A program made the position numbers and the translations under genes. A model generated the notes under the pieces. That model was not told the DNA's origin. It saw only the letters and a list, made by a program, of their open reading frames with translations, and did not search any database. A DNA stretch of 64,000 nt from Bacteroidota bacterium (GTDB lineage: Bacteria > Bacteroidota > Bacteroidia > Cytophagales > Cyclobacteriaceae), in contig JAEYWY010000034.1 in assembly GCA_023428695.1 (NCBI GenBank), positions 186,001 through 250,000 on the forward strand, in the 5' to 3' direction. This document shows, in pieces, positions 44,904 through 53,296 of the stretch (position 1 is its first letter; each line of letters opens with the position of its first letter).

Positions 44904-45353
44904 TCAGTTATCTTTTGTCAGGTCAAGCATCATCGCGACTGCGCCGTCGGGGCCCGGTTTTGTAAATTCAGATGACACTTTTAGTTCAGCAGGCACTTGT
45001 TCGCGATCCACCGCAGTGAAGCCGCGTTTCTGAAAAAATCCGGATGCCTTTTCAGTCAGCAGATAGATAGCTTTGAGTTTTTTATTCTTGGCCTCATCGA
45101 TGAGATATTCGGTAATGTTTGTACCCACTGATTTACCGCGTATCCCGAACTTCACGGAAAGAGATCGCAACAATCCATACGATCCATATACTTCCAATCC
45201 GCCGGTACCAACGAGTGCATCTCCTTCGAAGTAGCCCACGAGCAAATCCTTCGAAAAATTCAGATCGTCCGCGCGGAGATCCGATGCTCGTAACAGTTCG
45301 CGGAAAGCTTCAAAGCTTTTTTCGTCATCAATCAGTTTGTAAGTCAGGTCCAT
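44904..45353 (-). CDS. GNAT N-acetyltransferase, ArsN2-like
   Basis: 149 residues from the ATG at 45353 (upstream ATG at 45377 adds eight hydrophobic residues). The GNAT core shows beta-strand 4 (YGLLRSLSVKFGIRGKSVG, acetyl-CoA pyrophosphate loop RGKSVGTN) and the C-terminal AIYLLTEKASGFFQKRGFT. The ending VDREQVPAEL ... SSEFTKPGP resembles arsenic-related acetyltransferase ArsN2. Its acceptor substrate is unknown. It precedes the GT-C-like membrane gene by 10 bases. Confidence 0.8.
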   Translation of the reverse strand: MDLTYKLIDDEKSFEAFRELLRASDLRADDLNFSKDLLVGYFEGDALVGTGGLEVYGSYGLLRSLSVKFGIRGKSVGTNITEYLIDEAKNKKLKAIYLLTEKASGFFQKRGFTAVDREQVPAELKVSSEFTKPGPDGAVAMMLDLTKDN

Positions 45354-45504
45354 GTAGAAAAAGTTTAGTGAAAGCATTCCTTACGTGAATGGTGATGCTT
45401 CTATTCTTACTGGTTCAAATAAACAGATAAAATCTTAACCCACACAGTAATTTTTTTGTCTTTCTGTACCGGAAAATTGCGAATCAAATTGCGTGTGACG
45501 CGAT

Positions 45505-45960
45505 TCAGAATTGACGTGACTTCGAAAACTTAAGTCCTGCGAGTACGAACATCAGGAGGCACGCCGCAAAGCTGGCCACGGGCAGCCAGAAGAAATAGAC
45601 AACCGAAATGCATGTGCCGAGCGCCAGCATGAAGCTGTTCAGAAAGCTGATGCGTGCAAGGAGGCGATGATTTCGCCGTACGGGCTTGTACAAAAGCAGA
45701 TTGAATGCGCCGAGCCAGAAAAAGAAGAGGGCGTAGCAGAGGCTAAGGCCATTTTGAATGTCCATCATAGAGAGTGACGATCCGCCGACCGAGCGGTGGT
45801 AGTCGTTCATGAGACGGAGCAGCTCACGCTCCGTTTCATTCTGGGGAATGTTTACAATGTTGTGAATAAGCTGAAACTGAGGGACAAGGAAGAAGTGTCC
45901 TGCAAGATGGGACGTGCAGGTGATTAACAAAAGATAACTCGCAATCCTGAAGTACGGCAT
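45505..45960 (-). CDS. Four-helix membrane protein, function unknown
   Basis: 151 residues with four predicted membrane helices (about 5-25, 68-88, 97-117, 122-142); the loop between helices 1 and 2 is polar and exported. A SHLAGHF near the start, with histidines and threonines, is conserved-looking. It lies 53 bases downstream of the transketolase C-terminal subunit gene on the same strand. The family is not recognised with certainty; it resembles LIC_13387-type small membrane proteins. Confidence 0.7.
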   Translation of the reverse strand: MPYFRIASYLLLITCTSHLAGHFFLVPQFQLIHNIVNIPQNETERELLRLMNDYHRSVGGSSLSMMDIQNGLSLCYALFFFWLGAFNLLLYKPVRRNHRLLARISFLNSFMLALGTCISVVYFFWLPVASFAACLLMFVLAGLKFSKSRQF

Positions 45961-46013
45961 GTTTTTGCAGGTGTGATGTCCTGCAAAATTCTGATGCCGT
46001 GCAGTATGCTGAA

Positions 46014-46967
46014 TTACTTTTTGCGCGTGAGGACTTTCTCTACAGCGCTGACGATGTTTTCGGGGCCGAGGCCATACTTCGCAAGAAGCTGTGTAGGTGT
46101 TCCGCTTTCGCCGAAGGAATCATTTACAGCGACCATTTCAATGGGGGAAGGCAGGAACCGTCCCAGAACCTGGGCTACGCTGTCTCCGAGGCCGCCGTTG
46201 ACCTGGTGTTCCTCGCATGTGACTACACATCCTGTTTTGCCCACCGATTCCAGGATAGCTTCAACATCGAGCGGTTTAATAGTGTGCATATTGATGAGTT
46301 CTACAGAGATGCCTTTCTTTTCGAGGATAGCTTCGGCCTCAACAGCGTTCCATACGAGGTGACCACATGCAATGATTGTAACATCACTACCTTCGATCAT
46401 CTTGTCGGCTTTTCCAATGGTAAATTTTCTGCCCGTCGTAAAGATCGGCCAGCTCGGTCTTCCGAATCGCAGGTAGGCGGGGCCGTGATGGTCACCCAAC
46501 GCGATCGTTGCCTCGCGTGTCTGGTTGTAATCGCAGGGAACGATGACAGTCATCCCTGGCAACATCTTCATCATCCCGATATCTTCCAGGATCTGGTGTG
46601 TGGCGCCATCTTCACCAAGCGTGAGCCCCGCGTGCGAAGCGCATATCTTTACATTCTTGTGTGAATACGCAATTGACTGACGGATCTGGTCGTACACCCT
46701 GCCCGTTGAGAAATTCGCGAATGTTCCGGTAAACGGAATCTTGCCACCGATGGTCATACCCGCTGCCAGCCCCATCATGTTTGCTTCCGCAATACCAATC
46801 TGGAAAAAGCGCTCGGGAAATTCCTTCTTGAAGGCGTCCATCTTGAGCGACCCCGTAAGGTCAGCGCAGAGGGCCACAACATTGGAGTTCTTCTTACCAA
46901 GTTCATGAAGGCCAACGCCAAATCCGGAACGAGTGTCTTTCTTTTCGGTAAAAGTGAATTTGCTCAT
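46014..46967 (-). CDS. Transketolase, C-terminal subunit
   Basis: 317 residues. It has the pyrimidine-binding (TPP) domain with the catalytic Glu in RFFQIGIAEANMMGLAAGM (residue about 60) and the transketolase C-terminal domain (from about 190). It pairs with the N-terminal subunit encoded at 48715-49566. The two halves together transfer two-carbon units in the non-oxidative pentose phosphate pathway. Unusually, a VWA protein gene and 297 bases separate the two halves. Confidence 0.9.
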   Translation of the reverse strand: MSKFTFTEKKDTRSGFGVGLHELGKKNSNVVALCADLTGSLKMDAFKKEFPERFFQIGIAEANMMGLAAGMTIGGKIPFTGTFANFSTGRVYDQIRQSIAYSHKNVKICASHAGLTLGEDGATHQILEDIGMMKMLPGMTVIVPCDYNQTREATIALGDHHGPAYLRFGRPSWPIFTTGRKFTIGKADKMIEGSDVTIIACGHLVWNAVEAEAILEKKGISVELINMHTIKPLDVEAILESVGKTGCVVTCEEHQVNGGLGDSVAQVLGRFLPSPIEMVAVNDSFGESGTPTQLLAKYGLGPENIVSAVEKVLTRKK

Positions 46968-47158
46968 CGGTGCGAATTTTATTTTGTCCGCCGCGAAAGT
47001 CGTAAAAGTTTTGCATTCTCCCTAATCCCGCGGGACAACTTTGCAACGCTTGTATTTGGGAACGTTGCCAGTTGTTAAAGTTTTGTTAAAGCCTGTTTCG
47101 CAGCCGTGTGAGCGTGAACTCTTTTGGTAGTCCTGCGTACACGCAAATGAACTGTCCC

Positions 47159-47257
47159 ATGGAAAAGAAACCTGATCCCAGATCCAACAAAAAACTCTGG
47201 ATACTTTTTATCCTGTCACTGCTGATTGCGCTGCTTCCATGGCTTTTGTTGAGCTAA
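47159..47257 (+). CDS. Tiny single-helix membrane protein, 32 residues
   Basis: ATG 47159 to TAA 47255-47257. A charged N-terminus (MEKKPDPRSNKK) is followed by a strongly hydrophobic helix (LWILFILSLLIALLPWLLLS). An in-frame ATG at 47147 would add four residues. It is encoded on the plus strand in the gap between the VWA gene and the transketolase C-terminal gene. The charge distribution is typical of small membrane proteins, but there is no homology support and no clear promoter. Confidence 0.4.
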   Translation: MEKKPDPRSNKKLWILFILSLLIALLPWLLLS

Positions 47258-47263
47258 CGTAAC

Positions 47264-48649
47264 CTACAGATCAAACATATTCAGCTGGTGAGTTCTCCCG
47301 CCCCGTATCTGGAACGTCTTGTAGGCGGTGTATTTACTTCCCGGACTATTTTTCACTCTGAACACAACTTTATACGTACCCGGCAACAGGCTGAGTGTGA
47401 ACACTGCCGGCATGTTGTTCAGGTCCGTAACCCATTGCTGGGTTCCGTCGGGACTGACTTCATAAAGACTGCCGTAACCGGTTCCGATCGTGTTGATATT
47501 AATGATCCCCGGAGTCGGAATTGTAAGTGTGAAAGTTTTGTCGGGTGTAATCTTCACAGGATAGATCCGCCGCGGTAGTGTAAACGTTTCAACCTCGTAG
47601 TCGCCTGCGAGATAGCGTACATGCTGGTTTATCGTCTGAACATGCAGGATTTCGGATTTCCCTTTTTCGCGTACCACCATTTGCAATGACCTGTCCGTTG
47701 CGCCTTCCTGCCGGGCTACGAGGTTACCCTGCAGGACCGGGATCACAACCCGGGTATGTCCGCCCAACGCTATCGCTACCTTATCCTTTCTGATGGGCGG
47801 TAGCGTGTTTACAACGAGGTCGTACTCAACCAGCGGATCCACCTCCACCGAGTCCGGATGATTGTTCCGGTCGATGTAGTTTACGAATTCATAGGCAGGC
47901 ACGCCGGTGAGGTTGTTGACAAATGTGACGTTGACATTGGATTCGGGTCGCTGATGCTGGCCCTGTAGCAGTACACTCACCGTTGTCTTTGCAAAGGAGC
48001 GTTCTATTGCTTCATTCAGCAGATCATAAAATCGTCCGGGTGTGTCGGCATTAAGAAACTTGCCTGCGCATTCCAACGATCGCTCTGCACGCATGCCAAG
48101 GCCTATGATATACGGTTGAAGGAACACCCCGCGTTTTTGCAATGCCCGTGAGACGGCGCATGGATCACCTCCGCATGATTCGATACCGTCGGTGATCATG
48201 ATGACGATGTTACGATAACCCGGCGCGGCAGGAAAATCATTGGCGCTTTGTTCAAGCGCATAGGCTATGGGTGTGACACCTTTCGGTTTGATTGCGTTGA
48301 TACGGTTGATGATCTCCTGGTGATTATTGGTGCGGAAGGGGACTTCAAGATCAGTATCCTTGCAATTCTGCACGCCGGGCGGAGCCTTATGGCCATAAAG
48401 TCGTAACCCGAGTTCTATGCGGTTGTTTTGCCGGAGTGAATCAACGATACGATTCAGGATTCTGCGGGCGACACTGAGTTTTGTTTGATTGCCGCCACCC
48501 CAGGGGTCGAGCATACTGCCACTGGCATCCACAAGGAGAAGCAGGCGCGTTTTTTCAGGCACCTTTTGCTGTCGACGCTGGCCTTCAGCGTCGGAAAACA
48601 GAAGGACAGCTCCTGAGAGGAGTAAAAGTAAGAGAAGAGAATTCCGCAT
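47264..48649 (-). CDS. Exported von Willebrand factor type A protein
   Basis: 461 residues. A signal peptide (1-23) precedes a VWA domain (about 33-210) with MIDAS motif DASGSM (41-46) and a later TDG (near 150). The rest is a beta-rich series of three or more domains (about 215-461). VWA domains bind metal and protein partners. It sits between the two transketolase halves on the same strand, in a position that is hard to reconcile with a metabolic job. Its function is unknown. Confidence 0.88.
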   Translation of the reverse strand: MRNSLLLLLLLSGAVLLFSDAEGQRRQQKVPEKTRLLLLVDASGSMLDPWGGGNQTKLSVARRILNRIVDSLRQNNRIELGLRLYGHKAPPGVQNCKDTDLEVPFRTNNHQEIINRINAIKPKGVTPIAYALEQSANDFPAAPGYRNIVIMITDGIESCGGDPCAVSRALQKRGVFLQPYIIGLGMRAERSLECAGKFLNADTPGRFYDLLNEAIERSFAKTTVSVLLQGQHQRPESNVNVTFVNNLTGVPAYEFVNYIDRNNHPDSVEVDPLVEYDLVVNTLPPIRKDKVAIALGGHTRVVIPVLQGNLVARQEGATDRSLQMVVREKGKSEILHVQTINQHVRYLAGDYEVETFTLPRRIYPVKITPDKTFTLTIPTPGIININTIGTGYGSLYEVSPDGTQQWVTDLNNMPAVFTLSLLPGTYKVVFRVKNSPGSKYTAYKTFQIRGGRTHQLNMFDL

Positions 48650-48714
48650 CTCTGATATTAACGCTGGTGCCCGCTCAATGGTATCGCCGGCGCACCGCTA
48701 TTTTCCGCGGGCGA

Positions 48715-49566
48715 TTAATAATCGCCGATAGTTTCTTCCAGTTGCGCGAGCGCGTTCTGCAGTTGTTCGTCGTTCGGGGCAACGCCGTGCCATTTGTGTG
48801 AACCCATCATGAAATCGACGCCAAAACCCATTTCAGTGCGCATCAGGTTCATGACGGGTTTACCCTGACCTGCAAGCTTGTGCGCATTCTCGATTCCGGC
48901 GACCACGTCTTCCATTCGATTGCCCTCGAATGTCTGCACAGCCCAGCCAAAGGCTTCCCACTTGGCGCGAAGGTCGAGGAGAGACAATATCTTGTCGACA
49001 GGACCATCGATTTGTTGACCGTTATAGTCAATCGTTGCGATGACGTTATCCAGTTTATTGTGACCGGCGTACATTGCCGCCTCCCAAATCTGACCTTCCT
49101 GTTGTTCACCGTCACCCATCAGGACGTAAACAAAACGGTCATCCTTGTTGAGCTTTTTCACCTGCGCCGCGCCAAGGGCAACGGAAAGACCCTGGCCAAG
49201 CGATCCTGATGCGATTCGAATACCGGGAAGGTGTTCATGCGTTGCCGGGTGGCCCTGAAGCCGCGAGTTAATTTTCCGAAACGTTGCGAGTTCCTTTACA
49301 TCGAAATATCCGGCTCTCGCAAGCGTGGCATACCATACCGGCGAGATGTGTCCGTTGGAGAGGAAAAACAAATCTTCATTCACACCATCCATGTTAAACT
49401 TTGGATTGTGCTTCATGAACCTAAAGTACAGAGCCACAAAGAATTCCGTGCATCCCAAAGAACCGCCCGGGTGACCGGACTGGCAGGCGTGAACCATGCG
49501 TACGATGTCTCTTCTGATTTGCGATGCGATCTTTTTCAGTTCGGCGATATCCTTCGTCTGACTCAT
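48715..49566 (-). CDS. Transketolase, N-terminal subunit
   Basis: 283 residues. The thiamine-diphosphate domain is seen with the substrate-binding HACQSGHPGGSLG (residues 27-39), the GDG...N motif (MGDGEQQEGQIWEAAMYAGH) and the second half of the metal site DNVIATIDYNGQQIDG. It pairs with the C-terminal subunit 46014-46967. The two are separated by the VWA gene. A near-match -7 element (TATATTCG) lies about 20 bases upstream of the start. Confidence 0.92.
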   Translation of the reverse strand: MSQTKDIAELKKIASQIRRDIVRMVHACQSGHPGGSLGCTEFFVALYFRFMKHNPKFNMDGVNEDLFFLSNGHISPVWYATLARAGYFDVKELATFRKINSRLQGHPATHEHLPGIRIASGSLGQGLSVALGAAQVKKLNKDDRFVYVLMGDGEQQEGQIWEAAMYAGHNKLDNVIATIDYNGQQIDGPVDKILSLLDLRAKWEAFGWAVQTFEGNRMEDVVAGIENAHKLAGQGKPVMNLMRTEMGFGVDFMMGSHKWHGVAPNDEQLQNALAQLEETIGDY

Positions 49567-49766
49567 GTATTTTTTGAATTTGCGCGAATATAGGAATTTC
49601 AGCTTTTAACTTTCAAAATTCCCCGCCTCGTCCGTTAGCTTTCACAAATTTTCAAAAAGACCAGCTATTATTAATGATTTCGAAAACGAATCGCTGCGGC
49701 ACAACTTTAGGATGATAAAAGCCTTGTGGGCAAGTTATGATTGAAAGGCTCATACCTTCACTGAAC

Positions 49767-51047
49767 ATGGAAACTGAATCAGAGATTATTATCATTGGTG
49801 CCGGTGCTGCCGGGCTTATGGCAGGAGTGATGCTTTCAAAGTCCTTTCGCGTTATCATCCTCGAAGGCCGTGACCGCTGTGGTGGGAGGATCAATACGCA
49901 TTACGATGTTTTTCCCGATGCTATTGAAGCAGGAGCCGAGTTCATTCACGGAGAACAGAAGTTGACTCACGAACTCGCGTCACGATACGGATTGTCGTGT
50001 CAGGCGGTTGAAGGCAGGTTCTATGAATTCAGGTCGGGCCGCGTGTCGGAGGATGACCAGAGCGACCCTCAGTGGTCAAAGCTTTTTCGTGTACTCGATA
50101 CGTTGGACGAGGACATCGACATGCAGCACTTCCTCGACAAGCATTTCAGCGGAGGCGAATTCTCCGGCCTGAGACAAAGAGTGAAGGCTTTCGCGGAAGG
50201 TTATGATGCGGCCGACTTGACTCGCGTGAGTGCCTTCGCTCTGCGCAATGAGTGGCAGAATCAGGATGATGAAAACCAAAGTCGTTTGCATTCGGGATAT
50301 GGCGAGCTCATACGGCGTATGGAGGCCGAGTTCAGGGACAACGGAGGTACGGTGTTCTTCGAATCGGTAGTTCACAAAGCAGGTTGGAAACCTAATCATG
50401 TAATCATTGAAACAGCTACAGGTAATACGTTTATTTCCAAGATATTAATAACAACAGTTCCGCTGGGTGTCTTACAGCGTGAACACATAACTTTTGATCC
50501 GGAGCTTTCCGAACATAAGGCTGGTTTTAAAAAGCTTGGCTTCGGTGGCGTGATCAAATTCTTCTATCGGTTTACGCCGGTGTTGCAAGAACGGTTGATG
50601 AAGCGGTTTCCGAAATTCTCGTTCATTTTTTCCGACGCGCGCGTCCCGACGTGGTGGAGTCAGAATCCTTCGGAAATTCCTGTGATCACCGGTTGGCTTG
50701 CAGGTCCGTCAGCATGTGAGGTTGCGGGAAACGTGAGCGTACTGCAGCAGATGGCGCTGGATTCGCTGGCGTATCTTCTTGATTGCAGTGTCGATGAGGT
50801 GAGTCAAAACATCACGGCGAATCACATTGCGGATTGGATTTCGGACCCTTTCACTTGTGGAGCGTACGCGTATGCCACAGTAGGATCAGCAGATACAATT
50901 CAATTCCTTTCCAGGCCGCTTTCAGATACGTTGTATTTCGCAGGGGAGGCGTTGTACCACGGTCCGGCTATGGGCACAGTTGAAGCTGCACTGCAGAGCG
51001 GATCGCAGGTGGCTCAGCGGATACTTTCCGCAGCAGGAATTAGTTAG
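49767..51047 (+). CDS. FAD-dependent amine oxidase family protein
   Basis: 426 residues from the ATG at 49767 (an upstream ATG at 49737 adds ten residues). The dinucleotide-binding fold IIIIGAGAAGLMAGVML followed by EGRDRCGGRI marks the monoamine-oxidase/phytoene-desaturase family. A C-terminal FAD motif (TLYFAGEALYHGPAMGTVEA) is present. The protein would oxidise an amine using FAD with O2 in the cytosol; the substrate is unknown. It is convergent with the UPF0173 hydrolase gene, overlapping by 4 bases. Confidence 0.88.
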   Translation: METESEIIIIGAGAAGLMAGVMLSKSFRVIILEGRDRCGGRINTHYDVFPDAIEAGAEFIHGEQKLTHELASRYGLSCQAVEGRFYEFRSGRVSEDDQSDPQWSKLFRVLDTLDEDIDMQHFLDKHFSGGEFSGLRQRVKAFAEGYDAADLTRVSAFALRNEWQNQDDENQSRLHSGYGELIRRMEAEFRDNGGTVFFESVVHKAGWKPNHVIIETATGNTFISKILITTVPLGVLQREHITFDPELSEHKAGFKKLGFGGVIKFFYRFTPVLQERLMKRFPKFSFIFSDARVPTWWSQNPSEIPVITGWLAGPSACEVAGNVSVLQQMALDSLAYLLDCSVDEVSQNITANHIADWISDPFTCGAYAYATVGSADTIQFLSRPLSDTLYFAGEALYHGPAMGTVEAALQSGSQVAQRILSAAGIS

Positions 51048-51724
51048 ATGTTCATCGATGCGCCGATGTCCAGCAGGACAAGTTCGATACCTTCATTTCG
51101 GAATATCTCACGCGCAGCATTGTGGTCAATCCTGATGTACCCGAATGTATCGTAATGAACACCGAGTACTTTCTTGCACCGGACGATTTTCGCGCACTCT
51201 GCGGCATCCGTTGCATCCATGGTAAAGTTGTCACCAATGGGGAGGATTGAGAGATCCGGAACAGCCCATCGCTGGATCAATTGCATGTCCATTGTAAGTG
51301 CCGTGTCACCGCTGTAGTAGATGCTCTTTCCCTGAGCGGTTATGATGAAGCCAAGCGGGTTTCCACCATAGCTTCCGTCGGGTAGTCCGCTACTGTGTTG
51401 GGCAACCGTACATCGGGCAATGAAAGGACCGAAATTCCATTTGCCACCGGTGTTCATGGGATGCGTATTTGTGACGCCGTGGCGATTCAGCCATTCGTGA
51501 ACTTCCCAGCTGCAAACCACTTTAGCATCACTACGTTTTGCAATTGATATACAGTCGATTATGTGGTCACTATGACCATGCGAGACCAGAATGAAATCGG
51601 GTTTGATAGCCTCGATGTTAACGCCTCGCGCCAGCTCGTTTCCTGAAATAAACGGATCAAAAAGCAGGGTCGCCGCCCCGGTTTCAATCGCGAAGCAGGA
51701 GTGGCCGTAGTATGTCAGTTTCAT
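51044..51724 (-). CDS. Metal-dependent hydrolase, beta-lactamase fold (UPF0173)
   Basis: 226 residues from the ATG at 51724, giving MKLTYYGHSCFAIETG, the family's usual start and length; a longer frame to 51871 runs into a repeat-rich spacer and is rejected. The metal ligands HGHSDH (residues about 55-60) and later H and D in YSGDTALTMD and HYDTFG are present. UPF0173 proteins hydrolyse an unknown substrate. It is convergent with the amine-oxidase gene. Confidence 0.9.
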   Translation of the reverse strand: MKLTYYGHSCFAIETGAATLLFDPFISGNELARGVNIEAIKPDFILVSHGHSDHIIDCISIAKRSDAKVVCSWEVHEWLNRHGVTNTHPMNTGGKWNFGPFIARCTVAQHSSGLPDGSYGGNPLGFIITAQGKSIYYSGDTALTMDMQLIQRWAVPDLSILPIGDNFTMDATDAAECAKIVRCKKVLGVHYDTFGYIRIDHNAAREIFRNEGIELVLLDIGASMNI

Positions 51725-52081
51725 TGTTGAAAAATAGGACCTTGATTCTTGAGATGGAAGGATTGCCTTGATTATTGTCTGAACCTTGATTCGTGGGATT
51801 CGCAGATTCCCCTGATTCTTTTCTTCCCACCTAATCAAGCCAATCGAACAATCCTGCGAATCATGGTTCAAAACATTTTCGGATTACCTTGATTTTTTCG
51901 CGCACGTATTCAGGGTAATCGAGCAAGGTTCAAACATCTTTCGTTGTGCGTCCACTTTTCTTCCACTCTTCCTCCAGTCTTCTCCACTCTTGCTACGTGA
52001 AACTCGCCTGAATACGACGTGCATCCAACGGACAAGGATTTCTCTTTTTTGATCTGGTTCCCGAAGTGGGCGTCGGATTAT
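51725..52081. repeat. Repeat-rich intergenic spacer
   Basis: Between the UPF0173 and ackA genes, no gene is visible. It has a 21-base imperfect inverted repeat (51780-51800 with 51850-51870, 18 of 21 positions matching; arm TGAACCTTGATTCGTGGGATT). CCTTGATT occurs four times (51740, 51766, 51784 and 51887) with the reverse form in AATCAAG at 51833 and CAAGGTTCA at 51924. Similar short intergenic repeats are common in Bacteroidota genomes. Confidence 0.65.
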
Positions 52082-53284
52082 TTACGGATTCTGAAGCAGC
52101 TCAAAACACTGTCTGGCTATTTCCAACTCTTCGTTTGTTGGTATGACAAGTACTTTGACGCCGGAATCTTCAGTGTTAATTTCACGGATGCCTTTGCCGG
52201 GAGCATCGTTCTTATCAGCATCGAGTTTTATTCCAAGGTTTTCAAGATTTGCAAGCGTAAGCTTTCTTGTGAGGGCGTCATTCTCGCCAACGCCGCCGGT
52301 GAATACGATCGCGTCAAGTCCGTTAAGGACAGCCGCGTATGAGCCGATGTATTTCTTGATGTGGTACGCATACATCTCATAAGCAAGTATCGCTTCTTCT
52401 TTGCCCTTCCTGTACTCGCGCGTCACATCGCGCATGTCACTGTATCCGGTAAGCCCTTGCATTCCGCTTTTTTTGTTCAGTGTTACGTTGACTTCCTCCG
52501 GCGTGTACTGCAGTTGGTTGATGAGGTGGAATATTATTGATTGATCAATATCACCAGTGCGCGTTCCCATGATCAGCCCGTTCATTGGTCCAAAGCCCAT
52601 ACTGGTATCCACACAAACGCCGTCTTTGACCGCCGTCATGCTGCAGCCATTGCCCAGGTGAACGGTAACAATCCGTGACGATGTCAAACCCAGGTACTGG
52701 ATTGCTTTCTCCGATACGTACTTGTGACTTGTACCGTGGAAGCCATACGCACGAATGCCGTGTTCATCGTAGAACTGTCGCGGTATTGCAATACGGTAAG
52801 CTACGGGTGGCATCGTTTGGTGGAAAGCGGTATCAAACACGGCAACTTGTTTCGCTGCGGTGAAGATTGTTTCCGCCACCTCAATACCCAAATAGTTCGG
52901 TGGGTTGTGCAGCGGTGCAAGCGGAAACAGTTTCCGGATCTTGTCCTTCACGTCCTGGGTGATGATACTTGTTTTTGAAAAGCTTTCGCCACCATGCACC
53001 ACACGATGCCCAACGACCTCGATTTCGGCGGGATCGGAAATTACGCCGACGGTCGGATCTGTCAGTAGTTTTGCAACTTGGCGCAAACCTGCAGCGTGAT
53101 CGGGCAGTGGCAATGTTTCCTTGATTACCTCTTCGGTACCGTTGCGAAATATCTTGTGCTGAATAGACGCACCATCCAGTCCAATGCGATCAATGAGACC
53201 GGAACAAACCACGTTCGCCTGTGGCATTCGGATAAGCTGATATTTAATAGAACTGCTTCCTGAATTGATTACAAATACATTCAT
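52082..53284 (-). CDS. ackA: Acetate kinase
   Basis: 400 residues, normal for the family. The N-terminal NSGSSSIKYQLI, the ATP-binding HLGNGCSMTAVK, and the C-terminal VFTGGVGENDALTR are family signatures. It transfers phosphate between ATP and acetate via acetyl phosphate. It is downstream of pta in the operon, with a 12-base gap. It is also a substrate-level ATP source in fermentation. Confidence 0.97.
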   Translation of the reverse strand: MNVFVINSGSSSIKYQLIRMPQANVVCSGLIDRIGLDGASIQHKIFRNGTEEVIKETLPLPDHAAGLRQVAKLLTDPTVGVISDPAEIEVVGHRVVHGGESFSKTSIITQDVKDKIRKLFPLAPLHNPPNYLGIEVAETIFTAAKQVAVFDTAFHQTMPPVAYRIAIPRQFYDEHGIRAYGFHGTSHKYVSEKAIQYLGLTSSRIVTVHLGNGCSMTAVKDGVCVDTSMGFGPMNGLIMGTRTGDIDQSIIFHLINQLQYTPEEVNVTLNKKSGMQGLTGYSDMRDVTREYRKGKEEAILAYEMYAYHIKKYIGSYAAVLNGLDAIVFTGGVGENDALTRKLTLANLENLGIKLDADKNDAPGKGIREINTEDSGVKVLVIPTNEELEIARQCFELLQNP

Positions 53285-53296
53285 CTTCTCGAATCG

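Noticed and set aside
45999..46664. 221-codon open frame antisense to the transketolase C-terminal gene
   Set aside because: Shadow of a conserved enzyme gene.
51725..51871. N-terminal extension of the UPF0173 hydrolase
   Set aside because: It translates the repeat-rich spacer; the ATG at 51724 gives the family's normal start and length.
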